Shown here one piece after another: positions 45,886-58,620 of a stretch of DNA of 64,000 bases. The DNA comes from Epiperipatus broadwayi. Taxonomy: Eukaryota; Onychophora; Udeonychophora; Euonychophora; Peripatidae. The notes under the pieces are model-generated. The model was not told the DNA's origin. It did no database searches and was given only the letters and a program-made list of their open reading frames with translations. The stretch's first letter is position 1; the number at the start of each line of letters is the position of its first letter. The position numbers and the translations under genes are program-made. The stretch lies in the NCBI GenBank assembly GCA_028023455.1, contig JAQFVV010012398.1, positions 6,592,682-6,656,681 on the forward strand, read 5' to 3'.

Positions 45886-45994
45886 AATTTTTATCGAATA
45901 AAAGAAAACTGCATACAAAGATATTAAAAAGAAACATAAACAGCATAACTTCAAAATCACATTAAATAAATCCATATAAAATGAGACCTGAGTG

Positions 45995-48064
45995 TATATA
46001 TATAAACATAATAAAATAGAATTGAATAAAAATCAGAATGAGAATAAATCAGAAAAATAATTAACAGAAAATATAAAATATTTGAAAGTATGTTAAATTT
46101 TGATAAAAAAAATTAAAGAGAATAAAGAATGAATAGCTATGAAAAATAAATATATAAATAATAAACATTCTTTAAAATGTCCAAATTTCAAAAAAATTAT
46201 AAAAAGGATAAGTAAAAAAAATCAATTATAGATGAAGAATTAATATAAGCTTTCAAACATTGAAAGTGAAAAAAAAAACAACTAAAGGTTAAGAACTGGA
46301 GTCTGTAGGTAAAATGATTTTAAAATTAGAGCAAATACCATTAATATTATTATTGAATTATTTCAGATGGAATTTAAAAGGAAAAAATTTGAAAAAGTTA
46401 GAATATTATACCAGCAAGATTAATTCATAAAAGAGAAAAGAAAAGATAGTAAAAATTTGGATAATATTAACCCTTTGATGGATCAATTCATTTAAAACCA
46501 AAGTGGCTTGATGTCACTCTAAATCGGTCACTTTTCGTGCTATGATTATGATTTTGTGCTTGTTTAAAGAGTAAAAAAAGTTCTGTAAGATGCTACCCTC
46601 TCTTGAATTTATTTTACAAGTAAAAAATCAATAAAAATGACGTTATATGTCAAACAAAAAAAAAATAATGCCTCTTCTTAAATCTGATTGGCTATTAAAT
46701 TTTGTCAACAAAGAAAATGGCTGCCAAAAATAAAGAGTTATGATCTGTTTTTGTTTTATTTTGAAAATGATAAACGAATGTTTTAGATCATTTTAACAGT
46801 ATTTTTTTGACAAATTATAAATTATTTTGATAAAATATGCTAAAAATAAATATTATTTTACAAAAATAGTTAAGATTTTAGCAAGAATTATTTATTTATT
46901 TCAACATACTTATCGCAACATAAAAGTGGGAAGAAATCATGATGTCAGCAAATCTTTCTGGTTGGCGAGTGACGTTCCTTTTAATTTCGGCCCCTATCAA
47001 ATATTTTTCTAATTATAAGTCAAAATTTATTTTTGAAAAAACTTTCGTTCACTTTCATAATCTGACAAATTATTAATATACTTTTTACAAATAAAACTAA
47101 AGTGAATATAATATTAAAAGATGAATATATTTTGACAATTGACTTTGTTAATTGACACTTCAATTTGTGAATTGGACAATTAAAAGTTTTGACTTTTACT
47201 TCACTCAGCCAATAATATAATCAGCGGTTAAAAGGTTTTAAATTGCTAGCAGTAATATCAAATATATAAAAACTTTTTTTACATATTATTGCAAATAAAC
47301 TTAATCTATACATGGCATAACACAAATATTTGAAGAAATAAAGGAAAGTTCAGATATGACATAAGAAATGATGATTCTATTTGTTTGTTAACTTAAATTA
47401 TAGGTATAAGTTATAGATTGAATAACAAAATATATTTAATTTTATTAAATATTTAAAATGCTTTTGATAGATTAGAGAATATATATATATACATATGGTT
47501 TAAAATTTTACAAATGGCATCAGAAAAATATTTATTATAATTATTATAAAAAAACAATACTAAGAAGAAAATTAGACAGAGATGATAATTTTAAGAGAGT
47601 TTAGAAATTATTAAAATGAAATATAAAATATTTAAAACTATATATAATAAAAAATAAAGATTATAAGTATTATTTTAAACAGATGATAATATTCTATTGC
47701 TTATGATAAAGAAGAGAAGTATATCCAAGAAGTGGTGCTATATAATATTTCCAAGATATAAAAACAGTCTCCTCTTTTATTTCATTGTTTCTATTAAATC
47801 TTTACAAATATATCCCACAATACATTCTTCATAATGCTTTATTCAATATATGGTGGCTCCATCTGACAGCAGACTTTTATATATATATATAAAAAATCCA
47901 ATTACCTATCTATAATTTAAATATACAATAACTTCACCTAATATACTTATTATTACCATTTAGAAAAATTATTTGTTTGAGATATTTAAAAGTGATAATA
48001 GTATGTATTTTAGATGAAATTTTGGACATTTAATTAATAGTTAATTGTAATACAATTATTTTTT
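45995..48064. other. AT-rich non-coding region
   Basis: The left half is A-rich without motifs. At about 46467 'ttaaccctttgatgg' resembles a piggyBac-type end (TTAA plus CCCTTTG), but no opposite end was found. The 61-codon frame at 46827-47012 is unrecognised. A (AT)n patch lies near 47880. Confidence 0.4.
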
Positions 48065-49072
48065 TGTTAGTTGTGTACTTGGAGTAATGTGGCCGCTTGA
48101 TGGCATTGTTGCTTGCAAAAATAATGAAATGTAACATTTCAGGGCCGATAATTTTTTGCTTTCTGTTCTCTGACAATTTTTCAAAGTATTTTTAAAAAAA
48201 TTATGAACCAACATTATTTTCTAAATTAATTTTTTTAATTACATTATACATTTCAGCATGTAGCTGGCATGTGCAGGGAGAGGGATCCCTGGTTTCACTG
48301 ATCCAAAGGATCAGCCAATACATGCACTAGTCTGAGCAAACCAAGCTTATGATTTCCAAAACAACTTCCAAACTCAGACATTACATTTGTGTTATAGCTG
48401 TTCTTTATATGAAAAAAAAATAAAACCATTACAGGTTATCATATACATATATTTTTGAAATTAAATTTTTTAATTACATTATACATTTCAGCATGTAGCT
48501 GGCATGTGCAGGGAGAGGGACCCCTGGTTTCACTGATCCAAAGGATTGGCAAATACACGCACTAGTCTGAGCAAACCAAGCTTATAATTTCCAGAATAAT
48601 GTACAAACACAGCCATTTTATTACTCCCATAGCTGATCTCATGAAAACATGCCATTTTTGCATGACTTATGTGAAATGGTGCTGGGATCTACCCTTTTGC
48701 AATTGTTTTCACTTTGCAAGATGTGTAGGGAAGCACAGTGACAGGCTTACAATTATTAGTATGCAATACTACATCAGCTAAGATGTAAGATTATTACTTT
48801 GAATATACATTAAAACACTTATGGGCAGTTGAATTCCATACACCCTCACATTGTACAGTAGCAATCTGTGAAGTGTGTACTATTTCCATAGTGACATGAA
48901 GCACATCAGTGGGCAATATATGTGCAATGCCATCTATGTTTGCTAACCACTAATATGAACAGAACTGTTCTATTGGCTGTAAGTTGGGCCATGTAAACAA
49001 CATATCTTCGTGCTTTTGCAGAGAAACAAGGCCATCAAGTGGCCACATTACCCCATGAACACAACTACCACT
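48065..49072. mobile_element. TIR element of about 1 kb, non-coding
   Basis: The left end 'tagttgtgtacttggagtaatgtggcc...' and the right end '...ggccacattaccccatgaacacaacta' are imperfect terminal inverted repeats of about 50 bp. The interior holds a 235-bp tandem duplication (see next entry). No transposase frame; the 60-codon frame at 48599-48781 is unrecognised. No clear target duplication; superfamily not assigned. Confidence 0.75.
48230..48600. repeat. direct duplication inside the TIR element (period 235 bp)
   Basis: 'acattatacatttcagcatg' starts at 48241 and again at 48476, with about 140 bases of close similarity each ('ggcatgtgcagggagaggga', 'ctggtttcactgatccaaagga'). Confidence 0.85.
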
Positions 49073-49855
49073 TTTTTAGATCTATAGAAAAGGGCTAGTC
49101 ATTCAAAACTGCCATAAATTAAATAATTTATTGTTTAGAAATGTATTATGAAATGTGTGATTTATTTGTAAATATTTAAGGGATGAATATATTATTTAAG
49201 ATAAATGTAAAAAAAGAAAGAAAAAGTATTAAATTTAATAAAAATATTGATAATTAATAAATTAGAAGACAAAAATATTAATGAAAAATTGAGAAATGTT
49301 GCATAGAAGAAATAGAGCAATACATTCGCTCGGAAATTAAAATTAATAATAAAATGAAATTAAATGAGAAAAGAATTTTCTTATATAAAGGGGAGGGGAA
49401 AGTATAGCTCAAGAAATTGATACTATTTTCTTATTATAGATAATCTATTAATAGAATTTTATAGGAATGAGTAGATGTAACCAAACTTAATTATTAAAAT
49501 GATGCTGCGTATTATATATATATACTTTAAACTAAACATAGCTCAATGTATATGTAAACAAAGGGAATACCCCCCTCCCACATATATATAAGTTATTGAT
49601 ATCTCGGGTGATATTAAAAAATAAAATAGACTATATATGCACTTGGAGAAATATATTGTCATCAATTCCAGCTAAATAATTATGATCAACATTTCACATG
49701 AGAAATGCTGAAAATACATTTAAAATATTTGAAAGATTATAATTTGTAAATGGAAACACAATTACTATTTTTTTTATTGGCACAATTAGAAAATATCTTG
49801 AACAAATTACTTAAGGTAAATATTAAAATAAGAAAAAACAATTAGATGGGGATTT
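49073..49855. other. AT-rich non-coding region
   Basis: No open frame or recognisable repeat; short (AT)n patches. Confidence 0.35.
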
Positions 49856-50400
49856 CAACATATTTATATAAAAGTTAAGATGAACAACATATTAGAATAT
49901 TAGATATACAATGTACGAGAAATTAAGACGGAAGAATATAAAATTATTAATGAATAAAAGAAGAGAAATGTTAGGAAAATTAAAAATGGCTGATAAAAAC
50001 CATTTATATAGTAACAAGCCAAGATAATAATTTATGATAATAATAGAGAAAGTGAATTATTATTTAGAGCAAGAGCAAAAAATCTAGAGATAAAGAACTG
50101 AACTAAAAATTGAAAAAACGTTTTAAATGTATGATTTTCAGGTGTCAAAAATAATGAACATTTGTTAATATAATGCAGTAGTTTTAGCAAAAATGGGGTA
50201 AATATGTTAAAATTGTAGCGATAAAAGGTTTTCTTTTAAGATGGATGAAAAATAATAGAAAAATTAAATAAAATAGTGAAAAAAATAAAGATGACTTTTG
50301 AAAGATGGAATAGACGTAGGAGCAATTAATGATAAGAGTTTTGAGAATAGGATATACATAAATTAATGTGGGAGAGATAAATATAATATAATACATTAAA
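49856..50400 (+). pseudogene. possible LINE-type C-terminal remnant
   Basis: Plus-strand reading gives Lys/Arg-rich stretches, a Leu-Leu-Phe-Arg-Ala-Arg-Ala-Lys-Asn block near 50060 and, at about 50130-50190, residues that would fit a Cys-X2-Cys...His...Cys zinc knuckle after one frame change. A C-terminal CCHC segment is common in LINE ORF2, but the remnant is too short and decayed to assign a clade. Confidence 0.25.
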
Positions 50401-51741
50401 ATTAACAATTAAGAAAAAAATATACGTAAGCAATCAACTTTGAAAATGGATGTGGTCTATATAATAATTAAAGTTTCTAAATTAATACATGAGATGAAAA
50501 GAAAGAAAATAGAAAAGACTAAAACAATAAATTTGACATAAATTAGACATTAGATTTTATATATATATTGCCAAACAGACTTCATGCTTCACTTTTGAAA
50601 TGTTAATTTACGAATGAAACATTTATATAAGTTATTGAGTTTTTAGTTATAAGGCGAATGGGACAATAAAGTACGTACTAGGAGATAATTAATATTTTGA
50701 TCACTGTTTGAGGCAGTTAATATTCTTTGTCTTAACATATTTTACTTTAGCATTAAAGATGAATTAAGGATATTTTTACAGAATTAAGATGCAAAGCACT
50801 AATGATTCATATACAAAATTACTAAATCAGTAGATGTGAGGTAAAATACATTTAACAATCACATTTAATATATTTTTATCGTGATAGAATACTTATATAT
50901 ATTATGAATGTTATAGCTTTGAAGTAGATAGCTAATTTGTCAAAACTATCAGTTATTTTTGAAATTTTGTAATAATAAAGCATTATTGATTAAAGTGTTT
51001 GTTTCTATGTTTTAGTGATGATGATGATTATTATTATTATTATAAACAAAGCAAAACTCTCCATACAGTATTGCCACCCTGTGCCAACAATTATGTGCTA
51101 GTATAAGATAATGATCATGTGATGCTTAATGGTTTTTATTATTATTATTATCATCATCATCATCATCATTATTATTATTATAATATAAAACTTTGATGAA
51201 ACAAAATGATAGAATATATAATAAGCATTACTATTTTTTTTAGAAACAGTCTTTAATTAATGTATTATAAACAATTTTAAGTTAATAATCTAATGTAAGA
51301 AAATAAATATTAAAATTTTCATAGAAATTGGGAAAGACGCCAACAACTGTTAGGCAATACAGATTATTTAAAACCATTAGTGTAGATTATTTTCTACATA
51401 TGTTAGTAATAGCCATATAAATTAAAATTTTATCTTGAATTTTAGGTTCCATTGAAAAAAATAAAAACTAAAGACCTTAAAAATGGAGATTGAACTGCTA
51501 GGGATAGAAATTGAGAACAAGATGATATTTCAAAACTTACAGGAAGAAAAGGATAAAAGTAATTTTAAATGGCATCAATGTTTTTAACATTCTTCTACAA
51601 AGAAAATCATTACTAGGTAAAGCTCTTAGATTTATTCAATTAAGAAATGCAAGAATTTCAGTTTTAAATAGAAATGCATGACTATCTTTATAATACAATG
51701 ATTAGTAAAATGAGGATAAGAATTTTTTTTTCATATGTCAA
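50401..51741. other. AT-rich non-coding region with trinucleotide repeats
   Basis: Two trinucleotide patches, 'gatgatgatgattattattatt' (51018-51041) and 'ttattattattatcatcatcatcatcatcatt' (about 51138-51180), bracket about 95 bases ('aaactctccatacagtattgccacc...') that resemble the reverse complement of about 40550-40600, a small dispersed repeat. No gene. Confidence 0.45.
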
Positions 51742-51813
51742 AGTGTTGACTGGGAAGCGAACCCAGGACAACTGCTTGGAAGACAGCTACACTAACCACT
51801 AGGCCACCAATGC
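51742..51813 (-). pseudogene. tRNA-Gly(TCC)-like pseudogene or SINE head
   Basis: A 72-nt minus-strand sequence with tRNA-Gly layout: A-box-like TAGTGGTTAG, anticodon loop CTTCCAA (anticodon TCC) on a mostly paired stem, and a T stem CTGGG/CCCAG that pairs fully. Faults: two mismatches in the acceptor stem and GGTTCGCTTCC for box B, where the near-invariant A58 is C. These make a functional gene doubtful. No SINE body could be recognised at its 3' side. Confidence 0.65.
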
Positions 51814-53000
51814 TTAACAAATGAGAATAAGAATTTATAGGAATAATATGACATATTTACTTCTAGTATTAAAATCTCTTTGAATGTAACATAAATCTTG
51901 ATAAAGTATATTGTGGCATAGTAATTAACACATCTGTTTGCCCTGTATAATTTGCCATGGTGATAGAATGACACCCTCAGAATTAAAGATTTCTACATCA
52001 TAAGTCAACTTGTCATCTCTAATGCTTCAAGGTCATACAGCTTTCCAGCAACAAACTATTTGATTATTTTTATGTAAAATTCATTTTCCAAGGCCATGTT
52101 AGGGCTGGTAAATGCCACTAATGTTTTTTTAGGTTTAGGACTTTTCTTTTATATAATCAACCTATAGTGAGCTCAATTAGTTATTAAATATTGATTAGCC
52201 AATGAATATCAACTATTTTATATCAAACTATTATTAGAATTAAAAGTTAAAAGCATTATTAATATACTATATGTAGACAATACATTCAAAACATTAAACA
52301 TAATCTTAACACATTTTCTTATCACAGACTTTCATTATGTTCACAACAATAACAAATGTAAATGTAACAAGAATGCTCAGTGCTGAAATATATTATATTT
52401 AATGTTTTCTCTTAGTAAATTATCTTAGTATTGACTTTATTACATTTCAGTAATAGAATTATAATAGTTATTTATTAGGTAAAAGTAAAGAAATTTTAAA
52501 ATATTTTAAATGAGATAAATATAAATGTCCTGATTGTAATATATATAGAGTGCAAGAAACTTAATAGTAAAAAATTATGTCTAAATGGTTTCCTCTCTCA
52601 TAATTTACATATATAGATTACTTCTATATTAATTACAGATATTCAAAATTAATATTATTCAAAATTATGGGCATTTAAAAATGAGATAGTCTCTTCCATA
52701 TGATATATAGAATTAAACTTGTACAAATAATTTTTCACTTGAATTATAAGGTTCATAATAAAATCAAGTTCTAAATTAAACATGGTCAATAGATGTTGGT
52801 TTATATAAAAATAAGCTCTAATCATAGACAATTGACCTACGTTTTTAAGATAGTTATTGATGGGTGAGTTCAAGCAAATTAATATCAAGAACACATGTCT
52901 GAAAGGTTGGTTTATTATCACATAATTTATATACCCACACACCCATATATATATAATTGAAATCACCCTAATTTAAAAACTAAGCCAGACTAGCTCAAAA
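51814..53000. other. AT-rich non-coding region
   Basis: No recognisable coding or repeat content; the 103-codon minus frame at 52655-52966 is AT-driven and has no known motif. Confidence 0.4.
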
Positions 53001-53870
53001 AACAACAACTCTAAAACACAACCATTGGTTTCTCTATTGAGCAGAATTCTCAAGTGCAAAGGACTATATGAACAACAAATATATATCTCATATTATCCAT
53101 AACTCCTAAATACATCACACATATTCTTAATATTAAAAAAACCCTCTTAAACAAGTTAATTGTTTCAGAATCATAATTTTTTTATGATAATGTTTTTTTA
53201 AAGCTTTTTATTTCATTTCTTTTAAAGAAGACAACTTTAGCCTCATCAAAACTAATAGTGTGGCCAGTATTTCATTCATGGATATATAAAGCAGAATTAA
53301 GTTACTTACTTCTAACTCTACTTTTACTCTTTCATTTAAGCTCATACTACTCTGACCTATGTATATTTTTTTTTTACAAAAAACAAGGGATAATCTACAC
53401 TACTTCAGGAATAGTCTTTCTATAAAATTTTTTTTTTGTATTACTCAATAAATTATTCAATGTAATACCCCATTTCCGGGCAATTTCTTATTTCCAAACA
53501 AATTAATATTTTTACTTACATTTCTATAGAAGATAATTTAAAAGATAAAGAAATAAAATTTTATTTTTTTTATTCTCACATTTTTACAATTATTAACCCC
53601 ACTAAACTCAAATCTTTTATAAAATTGACCCTTTTGAAAGAAAATTATCTTATTAAAATTAGTTAATCTCTGATTTCTATATCAATATTTTTTTAAAGCA
53701 GCTACTTTATGAGATAGAGATTGATAGCTATCAAGTTTAATAATAAATCTTAAATCCTTACTCTTAACATAGTCACTACATATCAAACAATTACTCTAAA
53801 TTTTTTATCATCAATAAATCTAAGCATTTTAATTTAACAAAGTGTATTTGGGAATTGTGTACAATATATA
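53001..53870 (-). mobile_element. Penelope-like element fragment with GIY-YIG endonuclease
   Basis: Minus-strand translation shows, after a decayed RT C-terminal region (about 53870-53420), an Ile-Pro-Cys block near 53390, then Lys-Ile-Tyr-Ile-Gly-Gln-Ser-Ser-Met-Ser-Leu-Asn-Glu-Arg at about 53370-53325, and a downstream region with His/Asn-Glu...Ala-Lys-Val. Tyr-Ile-Gly with the following Ser-Leu-X-X-Arg is the core of the GIY-YIG nuclease domain. Truncated and frameshifted. It is the third Penelope-like fragment in the window and the only one on this strand. Confidence 0.65.
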
Positions 53871-56099
53871 ATACATATTTGTGATTTGTTTTAGTCCTTT
53901 CACTTGAGAAATCTGCTTATAGCAGTGAAACCAATCTTTGTGTTTTAAAGTTTATTTCTTTGGGAAATCCTGGTTTAATTTTGAAATTGAGGTATGGTTT
54001 TAATGTTTATATATATATATATAGTAATGATCAGGGTTTTCCATCAGAAGAGGGAAAACACATCTCACTACAGTTGGACTTAGGGTCTTCTGGTAGGATG
54101 CTGTGAATGAAGCAATGAAGTACTTAACCTATGATTGTATCCCCCTCCAATGGGCTAGATCTAAGTTTACACATTAAATTTAGATTCAATTTGGGCTAGT
54201 TCATCCATAGCTCTACCCTCTCTTGGGTTCCGTTATACCTCAGTATTCAAACTCAGAAAGAAATATGCCTTCGGTTCTCTTCAGGGGTGAATTTATATTA
54301 GATAGCAACTACTTCACCTCTATACAGGTTCCAATTGATTTAAAGATCTATCCAAACACATTACTGTATATATAAGAATAAAATGTGTGTATGTATATAT
54401 ATATATCTGGTTATAAGTTGATGAATGAATGTATAAATGATTTTGATAAACTACAGACTAGTTTAATTTAAATCAAGTTAACAATATTTATTAAATAACA
54501 AAACAAAAATTCAAAACTTTTAACATGATAAAACAACATAATTGTGTGTGTCAAAAATATATTTCTACTATATCAATGATTAAATGAGTTCACCATTCCA
54601 ATCCTTACCCATGGTAGAAGTACACAACATGGTACTAATTATTTACATAGCAAATAAAAAAATCTTTTATTAAATTGACTGCAAAGCTAACTAATTTATA
54701 ATATATAAGTATGTTCATAGTAGCCTTGTCCAATTCTAGTTATTGATGTTTCGTCTTGTTTGGGACCCCTATATATATACATTTCTCTAAGGTTGATAAG
54801 AAAGAACATCTGCACAAGAAGATCAATCATTCATACCAAAAAATAAACACAAATGATTATTATTTAATAATGAACAAATAAAACACAAACTCTGTCCTGT
54901 AACAAGTGTATGTACTTAATATGAAATAATATCAAAAAATCTTACCTTATTCCATATTATAGTGGTGATGATCAAATGGCAAGTCACTACAGAGGGAAAG
55001 CTGACCTAAACTTTATTTAACCTAATTTTTTTATCTAACTTGATAATTTTCCTCTCTTCATGTTGTTGCTTTCACTCATAATGGACTCTTCTACTTGTAG
55101 ACATGTTTCAGCTCCCAAGTGTGGAAATAAATAAAAATAGAATCGTACAAACACATTATAAAAAAATAACACAATAAATCAAAACTTTCTTTAATTCATC
55201 TTGATTAATGTCTACAAGTTTGGTCATAATGTCTTTAATGAATACAGCCTATCTCTCTCCGGATCATTCTTTGGTAAGTCATTTATCACTTGTTACAATT
55301 CTTTGGCAATGCACTTGAAATGATATTTCTGTTTTCTGCAGTTGCCTTCCTTCTTGATCCATTTAGACATTTAGTGCAGGGCATTTGATGTTTCATTAGG
55401 CCTTATACATGTAAATAGATTAAATCATTGCACTTCTATGGTTGGACAGTAGTACTCCAGTCTTATGGCAATGTTAATTTAGCCAGAATACATTGCACAG
55501 CATGCTGTATATAAAAAAAATTACTTCATCATTTATATAAATGCTGACAATGTTCTACTTCTTTTTTCTCCATGTTTGAATAATAGCACAGTTTTTATTT
55601 TTAAATATCAATTTAAAATCAGTTCAGTTCTGTTAAACCTCACAAATTTATCAGACTTTTCTCTATTTAAATGTAAGTTGTAATTTCTTATAATTTTGTG
55701 CTGTGAAAATTATACAGATAATATGGAATATTCGAACAAGCCCCCCATCTTCTCTTGTATTCGAACATTCGATCTTTTAAGGCTGGCTCTATGCAGTTAT
55801 TGCACCATTTGAAAAATAACAAAAGATGATGGAAATGAACTGGGTTTGCTTTTACACCACACTTACTTTCCGGTGTTTAGTCTACTAGCTTTTCCATTTC
55901 CTTTATCATTGCTGTGGCAGTCTATTGTTGATGCATTATATTGGTTGTAGTTAAAAAATAAAATTATGTAACAGAATTCTAATTTTATTTTCCACACTTG
56001 GTTGCCTAGAGATAGATAGTGATGACCTAATGTTAAGCCAATGTTTACTAAGTCTAAGTCTTAATTCGTGATGTATAACACATTAATAATTAGTTGATT
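53871..56099. other. non-coding region, no gene recognised
   Basis: The segment 54030-54420 is less AT-rich than its surroundings and is probably an unplaced repeat. Short (AT)n tracts flank it. No coding exon recognised. Confidence 0.35.
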
Positions 56100-58620
56100 G
56101 TTGGTATATATATATATATATTGTACCGGTCAAAAATGTATGTCCATCCAACAAGATTTAGAATCCAGGCAAAAGTACCTTGAATCCAATCATGCGCAAG
56201 ATACACAGGTAAGGAGCAATCATGAATTCTAACCTATTTGCCCATTCCCCAAGTCTATAACATTATGAACAACACCTATGGTGATACCACATAAATTTAT
56301 TACATCCTGGCCCGGTGCTACAATGTTCTACATGAGACTCAACTGGTGATATAAAAATATAATAATATAAATATAATAATCAATAATGAGATTTGAACAA
56401 CTGGATTAAGTTTAAAATATAAATATTTATTTTAACATAATTGATGATGATTTTAGATATATATAATTGACTTGACGCTTATAAAACTGTTTTGATTATA
56501 CACATTAAAGAATATTATTAAGATTATATTGACAAATATTAAGTTAGTGCGGCGGTTACAAGAGACAGATTTGTCGAAGTGGTTTGGTGGCCGTTTTATA
56601 CATAAAAATACATTTATAAAATATAATTGAGTTTCGCTAATTAAAAGATTTTAGTACAGAAGTTTATTGTTTTTATTTAGATTCTTTTAATACATAAGTT
56701 TATTGTTTTTATTTAGATATTTCATTTATAAAAATTACAATGCGAATACATTTTTGATCGGCAGTATAAAACATTATTTTCCTTTATATTTTCAACATTT
56801 AATGATGGGATATAGCGAATACTCAATATTTGTGGGAAAAGTTTATTTCAGTAAAGAGGGAGGACAGCTTCTCGAGAAGTTGGGTTTAAACACCAACAAA
56901 TAGAGAAAAACAGAACGTTTAATTATCGCATATTATTACGATTTTACTTTGCCAAACAGGCTGAAACTAACTGTAAAAAATGGTGGTGCTAGCATAATAT
57001 CAACGAGAGGAAAGGGCACATTTGGCCAGGATAATGTCATTCTCCAATTTTATATAAGACGGTACACGTCAGCTTTCTGCTGAGACGGTACAGGAAGAAG
57101 AGGGTTGGTAGAAAGATACCATAGGCTGGACCACGGCAAACTATACATTGCTTCATCTACTCTAACCTGGATGATCTAGAAGTAAACATAGACTTCTTTA
57201 TGATGAGGATACGAACGACGAAGCTTTGAATCCCTGGAGTGAGGTACAGGCGATTCAAAGCAGTATATATATACTTGAGGAGAAGAATGACTAGCGGAAT
57301 GATCATGATTCTCTGGAGTGAGGTACAGGCGAATCAGATCGAAGCCATATAGGGCTTATAAATAATTAGATATATGCTAGCAATGCTATCATAATAATAT
57401 AAAAATATTAAATTTAACTATTAAAGAAAAGCCTTAAATGGTTTAACAAATATGTAATAACATGCGAATAGTAACGACCTACATAATATAAAGTCATTGA
57501 TTATGAATTAACTAATATTAATGAAGCTTGCAGTGTTCCCTACTTTCTGAATCAATATTTAAACATAAAAAGCAGAACTATAAGAGTGCAAATTATTAAA
57601 CAAATTTAAGTCGCCAGACTTAGTGGCGATAATGATCAATAAGAAATTTATAACACTAATGGACACCAATAGCCACCCCGGATTGCAAAATATTTATACA
57701 TTTCGTATTAATTTACTACAAAACATTTAGATAAAAATATTCATTTAAAATATAACCCAAACTTACGAAGTATTTAAAATAACTAATAAGAATTCATTTT
57801 AATTTCCCACCCCTTCCCTTGTTGTTACCCCTTGTTAATAGAAGTTCGTAAGCTTAAGTTTTTAGTGGCATTTATAAATAAAGGAAGAAAAGATAAAAAT
57901 ATTATTAAATTTAAATCATAACCGCCCTAACTAATAGAAATAATAATAAGCGCGAGTTGGATTCCATAACAATTAGGCAGCAAAGAATTGATATAAACGG
58001 TTAACAAAGCTTTAAGAAAAACATTAAATATAACGAAATTATTATCTTACAAATTAAATTACAGTTAAAAGTGGATAAGGCGGTTATACAGTCTTTTGGC
58101 TGGTTACCTCGGGATTCTTTGGAAGCACTGGTGAATCTGCTGCGGCAGGTGACATTCTTTGGGACTACATTGTGGTAAGGCTTGGCTGAAGATGGCAGAT
58201 GGCAATTTGGTTCTCCAAAATTTTAAACGGACGTGAAGTCCCCTAGCAACGACTGACCCAACTCTAACATAACAAATTTGTAGCTTTATTTATATCAGTT
58301 TTTGGCCCCTTAGAGAATATTTATTCTAAAATAGATTTCCTGCCTCTAATGGATCTCTTATTTTAGGAGAATCTTTACTCTATTGTTAGTAAAGATTCAG
58401 TTTTAAGATAACTGTCTAAAATCAATTCAAATCAATTTCCTGCTTGGAAATGGATTTGAATAAAACAATGTTAATAGCTAACTAAAATGCATTAGCTTTG
58501 TTTTAGCTTTTACTTTTTTAATTTTAATTTACAATTTCCTGGTTTAAAATCATAAGACAAACTCCCCACCCCTTTAATTATTTCAGACAGTTATCTTGAA
58601 TTTACATTTTATTTTATGAA
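56100..58620. other. more balanced-composition block, possible unclassified repeat or leader
   Basis: Parts of 56140-56350, 56540-57380 and 57930-58300 are clearly less AT-rich than the rest of the window. 'ctggagtgaggtacaggcga' occurs twice at 57234 and 57313 (spacing 79 bp). 'taagataactgtctaaa' near 58402 and 'tttcagacagttatctt' near 58583 are inverted repeats. The 66-codon frame at 56703-56903 has no known domain. This could be the body of an unrecognised element or the non-coding part of a host transcript. Confidence 0.3.

Larger units (their letters stand above)
44564..45994. mobile_element. TIR element, copy 1 (about 1.43 kb, non-coding)
   Basis: Begins CACCTGGGTTTCATTTTAT and ends with the inverted equivalent ...AAATGAGACCTGAGTG. 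Both terminal and subterminal parts match the copy at 62628-63592. A central part of about 440 bp (roughly 45070-45520) is not shared with copy 2. Carries a subterminal hairpin at 45775-45885. No transposase frame, so non-autonomous. Clear target duplication not found; superfamily not assigned. Confidence 0.75.

Noticed and set aside
51018-51180. Trinucleotide repeats as coding Asp/Ile tracts
   Set aside because: No open frame extends beyond them; simple repeats.
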